Shown here: in pieces, positions 60,554 through 64,000 of the stretch | How positions within the stretch are numbered: the first letter of the stretch is position 1 | Layout: each line of letters opens with the position of its first letter | Assembly (NCBI GenBank): GCA_933822405.4 | Contig: CAKOGP040002358.1 | Location: forward strand, 2,339-66,338 | From: Cylindrotheca closterium | Taxonomy: Eukaryota; Bacillariophyta; Bacillariophyceae; Bacillariales; Bacillariaceae | Direction of reading: 5' to 3' | Length of the DNA stretch: 64,000 nucleotides | Notes under the pieces: model-generated | Seen by the model: the letters and a program-made list of their open reading frames with translations, nothing else | Databases searched by the model: none | Told to the model about the DNA's origin: nothing | Made by a program: the position numbers and the translations under genes

Positions 60554-61863
60554 CTAGAGTTTACTGCTACTGGAAACTTGATGTGATGGTGATTGATGTG
60601 ATGGTGATGACGATGAAGATGACTCTTCAGGAATGACTAGTTCATCGTCCACGGGAGCAAAGAAGGCTGCGACACGTTGATCTGTGACTTCTTCCAAAGT
60701 GGGTGGATTCCATTTTGGACTGTTATCCTTATCAATCAAGATAGAACGAACTCCTTCATAAAAGTCTGACTTTGGTGACATTGTGATGAATGTCTTGGCC
60801 ATTCGGTATTCCATTTGAATGTCTTGTGCCAATGTTTTGCATTGTGCACCCCGACAGAGACCTTCCAAGGTGACCTTTAGACTCGTGGGAGACATTTTTT
60901 GCAAGGTGGAAAGAGTCCTTTGCTCAAAATCGGATTCCCCTTGCTCCAAATTCTGAACAATGCCTTCGACAGTATCCGCAGCAAAGGCACGTTCAATGTG
61001 GTCTTGATTCTTGACCAGGATAGAATCCTCCTTGGTTGCGACGGGTTGGTGAAAGGATTGAAGAATATCTTCCACCGATTGGATTGATTGGATTGGACCC
61101 GAGGTTGCCTCCACCAATGCCTTTTCCAGATTGGGCAATTCGTCAGAAGGAAGGTAATGTGTCGCAATTCCGTAATGGACCAAGTCGTAGGCTCGGATCC
61201 GGTCCCCTGTGAGAGCTAAGTAGTTGGCCATTGGTCTTGATAGCAGGCGCGGCATCCAAAACATGCTACCAATATCTGGAAAAAGTCCCAAGGCAGTCTC
61301 GGGCATGGCAAACAGAGTGTTTTCTGTAGCTATTCGGTAAGTGCCATGAATCGAAATACCTTTTGTGATACCGGTAGGTGAATTTCAAATTGGAGAAATA
61401 ATAATAATATAATATCAGAACACACAATAGAATACAATAGAATACAATAGAATGCAATAGAATATAATACAATAGAATACAATAGAATAGACAATAGACA
61501 ATACATTGCTTGTCGCATCTTACCGACTCCACCGCCCATGACGACTCCATCCCAAAGCGACACAATCGGAATCGAACTCGTCGCAATGTCATGATTCACT
61601 TGATATTCATCAAAGAAGAAGCGATAGTTTTCATGCTCATAGATTTCTTTGACGTCTCCACCGGCGCAAAAGGCTGGACGCTGGGAGTTTATCGACTTTA
61701 TCAAAATTGTCTGAAGCGATTTGTCCTGCTTCCAAGCTTGTAAGACATCCCGCATGTAATGAACCATCTCGAAGGTGAGAGCGTGCATTGATTTGGGATT
61801 GTTGAGCGCCAAAACTCCTAGATTCCCAATCTTGGAGGGAATGAGTTGCGTTGTTGTTCTCAT
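60554..61863 (-). CDS. 3-hydroxyisobutyryl-CoA hydrolase, predicted peroxisomal (2 exons)
   Basis: Minus-strand exons 61863-61524 and 61359-60554 give 381 aa; the 164-bp intron is GTAAGA...AAG. The crotonase fold is clear: GVLALNNPKSMHALTFEMV, RPAFCAGGDVKEIYEHEN, WDGVVMGGGVG|ISIHGTYRIATE, FAMPETALGLFPDIGSMFWM. The GGGVGIS oxyanion loop, and Glu of PETALG followed by Asp in PDIG, match HIBCH rather than enoyl-CoA hydratase. The enzyme acts in valine breakdown. The protein ends SSSSKL, a canonical PTS1 peroxisomal signal, and has no obvious N-terminal presequence. Plant CHY1-type homologues are peroxisomal, animal ones mitochondrial. Confidence 0.9.
61395..61502. repeat. AATAGAATAC tandem repeat in HIBCH intron
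   Basis: About ten imperfect copies of a ~10-bp unit, AT-rich, filling most of the intron. Confidence 0.75.
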
Positions 61864-63536
61864 GGTTGTTCTTGTTTACTTGAGATGCTTCATCCTTTGT
61901 AAAATATCTAAACAGTACAGTAATTGAGGCGTCTTCCTCTCTGGTTATTTGACGGCCCGAAAGCAAATCAATGGATCTTATTGTTGTTGTTGTTCTCGAC
62001 TGCTTCGGTCCAAGGTGTGGCTTCCCCGAAAGACGAAAGGTACCATGGACTCGGATACTTTCTATATTTCCGCGCTTTTGGAAAACGGCAAAATCGGTCG
62101 GATTCTAAAGCAACGCAATGCCAAAACGTGACGTAATTTCTAACTCGCAACGATTTTGATTGGTCAAGGAACTTTCATGGATAAGACTTTTCTATGACAC
62201 ATCCAAAATGTTACGCGTCTTTCGTAACGGTTTCTGCAGCCGCATGAGCGCAATAGCGATGCAGAACACCGCGTTACTTCACCGATTCAATTCAAGAAGA
62301 AGGAATGGTTTGGGGATCTCCCACCCCTTCGTACGACCCGAAATACAACAAAAAATCGATTTCCAAAATGGAATCAGGAATCTGGAAGATCACTGAAGCT
62401 TCAACAAAATGAAAATATGATATCCAAATTGGATCATTCCGATTAAATGTGAATTCTAAGATTCCGTCCTCTGCTCATGTTCGAACATTCTACCTCCGTA
62501 TATGCATGCAACATTGGTCTTCTGGACTCCTAATCTTTAGCTTAGTATTCGATTACTATAACGGATCGAATGGTATACTTTTGTGGCCAGATTTCAGAAA
62601 TGAAAATTTGAACTTCTCAGAATTCCACTAAGCGTCTACTAAAGTTCTAAACATGATTTCTACGAGTATTTCACTATTAGGTTTATCAATCATATTCTGA
62701 TCATTAATCCTGTGAGAAAAGCGACCAGAAGCCAAGGGAAATTTAATGGCAGCTTGGAGCGCTGTCGCATGCCAAACAACCCTTCTTCTTCTTCTTCTTC
62801 TTCAAGACCACCTCCTATAGGTCGCGCTGGGTGCATTATTCGCCAACCAATGAAATGAATAAGCTATATATAGATAGTTCCATGGTAGTTTTGATGTAGT
62901 AAGCCAAATCGTCTGAGACCACCATCCCGGCACTTCATAATTGATACTGATATGCCAAAGAATGATCGGATCGTTCGACATGTCCTCAGTATCCTGTTGG
63001 AATGAAGGATTGCGAGTAGTCACCACCAGCACCTTGTGTCAACGGCAGCCACCACCGCATCGATCTCGTTATTCTGGTGGCTTTTCTTGAGCAGGCAGTC
63101 AAATTGTTTCCAGATCATGGATCACATGTCAATGCGTCAAATAAAGATGAGGGCAACTTCTTGACGACGCGCACGACAAGAAGAAGAAGTCCCGTGCTGA
63201 ACCCAAGTAAGTATTTGATACTCAATCAACACCGAATCATGTAGATTTCCTGAGACATTCCTATTCGATTGCATAAGACATTGCTTCTCATGCAAGGTTT
63301 TTTTTTCAATTCAACTTTGTTACCAGCATATTAATATGATCGTTCATTATTTAGTCCTAGTCCTACCGGTATCCTACTGTATTTTTTAATATAATTTTTG
63401 CGTTTGTTCAGTTTTGAAAAGCATCATAATGAGGGAACCATCCGAATAAGTATCCGAATGAAGTATGAAAGGTGACATATCCCTCAAACGATACCTAATA
63501 CCTAATACTGAGCATTCATCGATTTCGAAAGAGAAT
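61864..63536. other. intergenic, no secure gene
   Basis: 1.67 kb. Short open frames only. A (TTC)n run lies at 62780-62802. Sequence around 62000-62350 is somewhat GC-richer but gives no domain. Confidence 0.4.
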
Positions 63537-64000
63537 TCAGGGATGATATCCATCTTGGCAAACACCTTCGCAAGAACTACTCATGATACATTGCATTTCA
63601 TCAATCTCACAATAGTCACTCTCGCACCAAACATCAGAAACACACACAGCGCCGATACCAAGCTTTGGGGTGGCTTCGCAGGTTCCATCACTTCCACATA
63701 CTAAGCCAAGCCAAGCTTCGCAGTCCTTGTCTTCATCACATTTGTCACCAGCTTCTCCATGACTCCAATCTACGCAAACGTTATGCACACATTTATCTGA
63801 GTAGCATTGATCGTTAGAATCACAATCAGCACCAGCAAGCTGAGGTCTGCAGATTCCATCAGGTGCACACTTTAGGTTGTTCCAAGAATCCCAAGAATCG
63901 CAGTCAGATGCGTCATCGCAAGCGTCGCCAGAGTCTCCGTGATCCCAATCCTTGCAAACGTTATGAACACATTTTCCACTCTCGCAGATAGAGTTAGTCT
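63537..64000 (-). CDS. Cys-rich repeat protein, 3' end only (partial)
   Basis: The minus-strand frame enters from beyond 64000 and ends at 63537, so only the last ~150 residues are seen. They form repeats of about 40-60 aa: CVHNVCKDWDHGDSGDACDD...CDS, then CAPDGICRPQLAGADCDSND, then CYSDKCVHNVCVDWSHGEAG...DKDCEAWLGLVCGSDGTCEA. The even Cys spacing points to disulfide-rich extracellular modules (EGF/Dickkopf-like in style). The protein ends QDGYHP. Cell-surface or secreted location is inferred; the signal peptide is outside the window. Confidence 0.75.
   Translation of the reverse strand, partial: TNSICESGKCVHNVCKDWDHGDSGDACDDASDCDSWDSWNNLKCAPDGICRPQLAGADCDSNDQCYSDKCVHNVCVDWSHGEAGDKCDEDKDCEAWLGLVCGSDGTCEATPKLGIGAVCVSDVWCESDYCEIDEMQCIMSSSCEGVCQDGYHP

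Overview
The window is nuclear DNA of a diatom, most likely a pennate one. The evidence is internal: short GT-AG introns (45-190 bp), a DUF6824-type gene and two helicase-associated (HA) repeat genes of the kind expanded in diatoms, a bipartite plastid presequence with Phe at the predicted cleavage site, and diatom-style Copia (CoDi-like) retroelements. The species cannot be fixed from the sequence alone. Gene identities are my reading of motifs; no database search was run.

Layout. 0-1.15 kb: a degenerate ~181-bp tandem repeat. 1.6-3.5 kb: a U-box cyclophilin (PPIL2 type). 3.9-6.2 kb: a broken minus-strand gene and a coiled-coil gene with a frameshifted start. 6.7-17.1 kb: a transposon graveyard. 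It holds the RT/RNase H end of one Copia element (+), a gag-protease-integrase piece of another (-), and a non-LTR RNase H relic split by an LTR retrotransposon whose own 3' LTR is split by a TTAA-flanked element. 17.2-19.0 kb: a short element with 40-bp inverted ends that carries a decayed copy of the 5' region of a large transposon at 47.9 kb.

19.1-47.1 kb is mostly host genes. They include a GKAP/HURP-like protein, a secreted beta-helix enzyme with a GPI-like tail, a predicted plastid protein with two Cdc37-like C-terminal modules, and three related type II membrane proteins resembling glycosyltransferases. Also here are a secreted endonuclease I-like protein that has lost its catalytic residues, a peptidase S51, a MAPEG protein, two uncharacterised proteins, two HA-repeat proteins and one DUF6824 protein.

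47.92-54.27 kb is an apparently complete 6.35-kb DNA transposon with 50-bp terminal inverted repeats (45/50 identical). It carries two convergent genes. One is a Mutator-like protein with a SWIM zinc finger. The other is a 788-aa protein whose C-terminus has a Cys/His/Asp arrangement like a papain-fold cysteine peptidase. This two-gene element is the best candidate for an undescribed system.

54.6-64 kb returns to host genes: a cytochrome P450, an ArfGAP-like protein without its arginine finger, a 3-hydroxyisobutyryl-CoA hydrolase ending in the peroxisomal signal SKL, and the end of a Cys-rich repeat protein that runs off the window.
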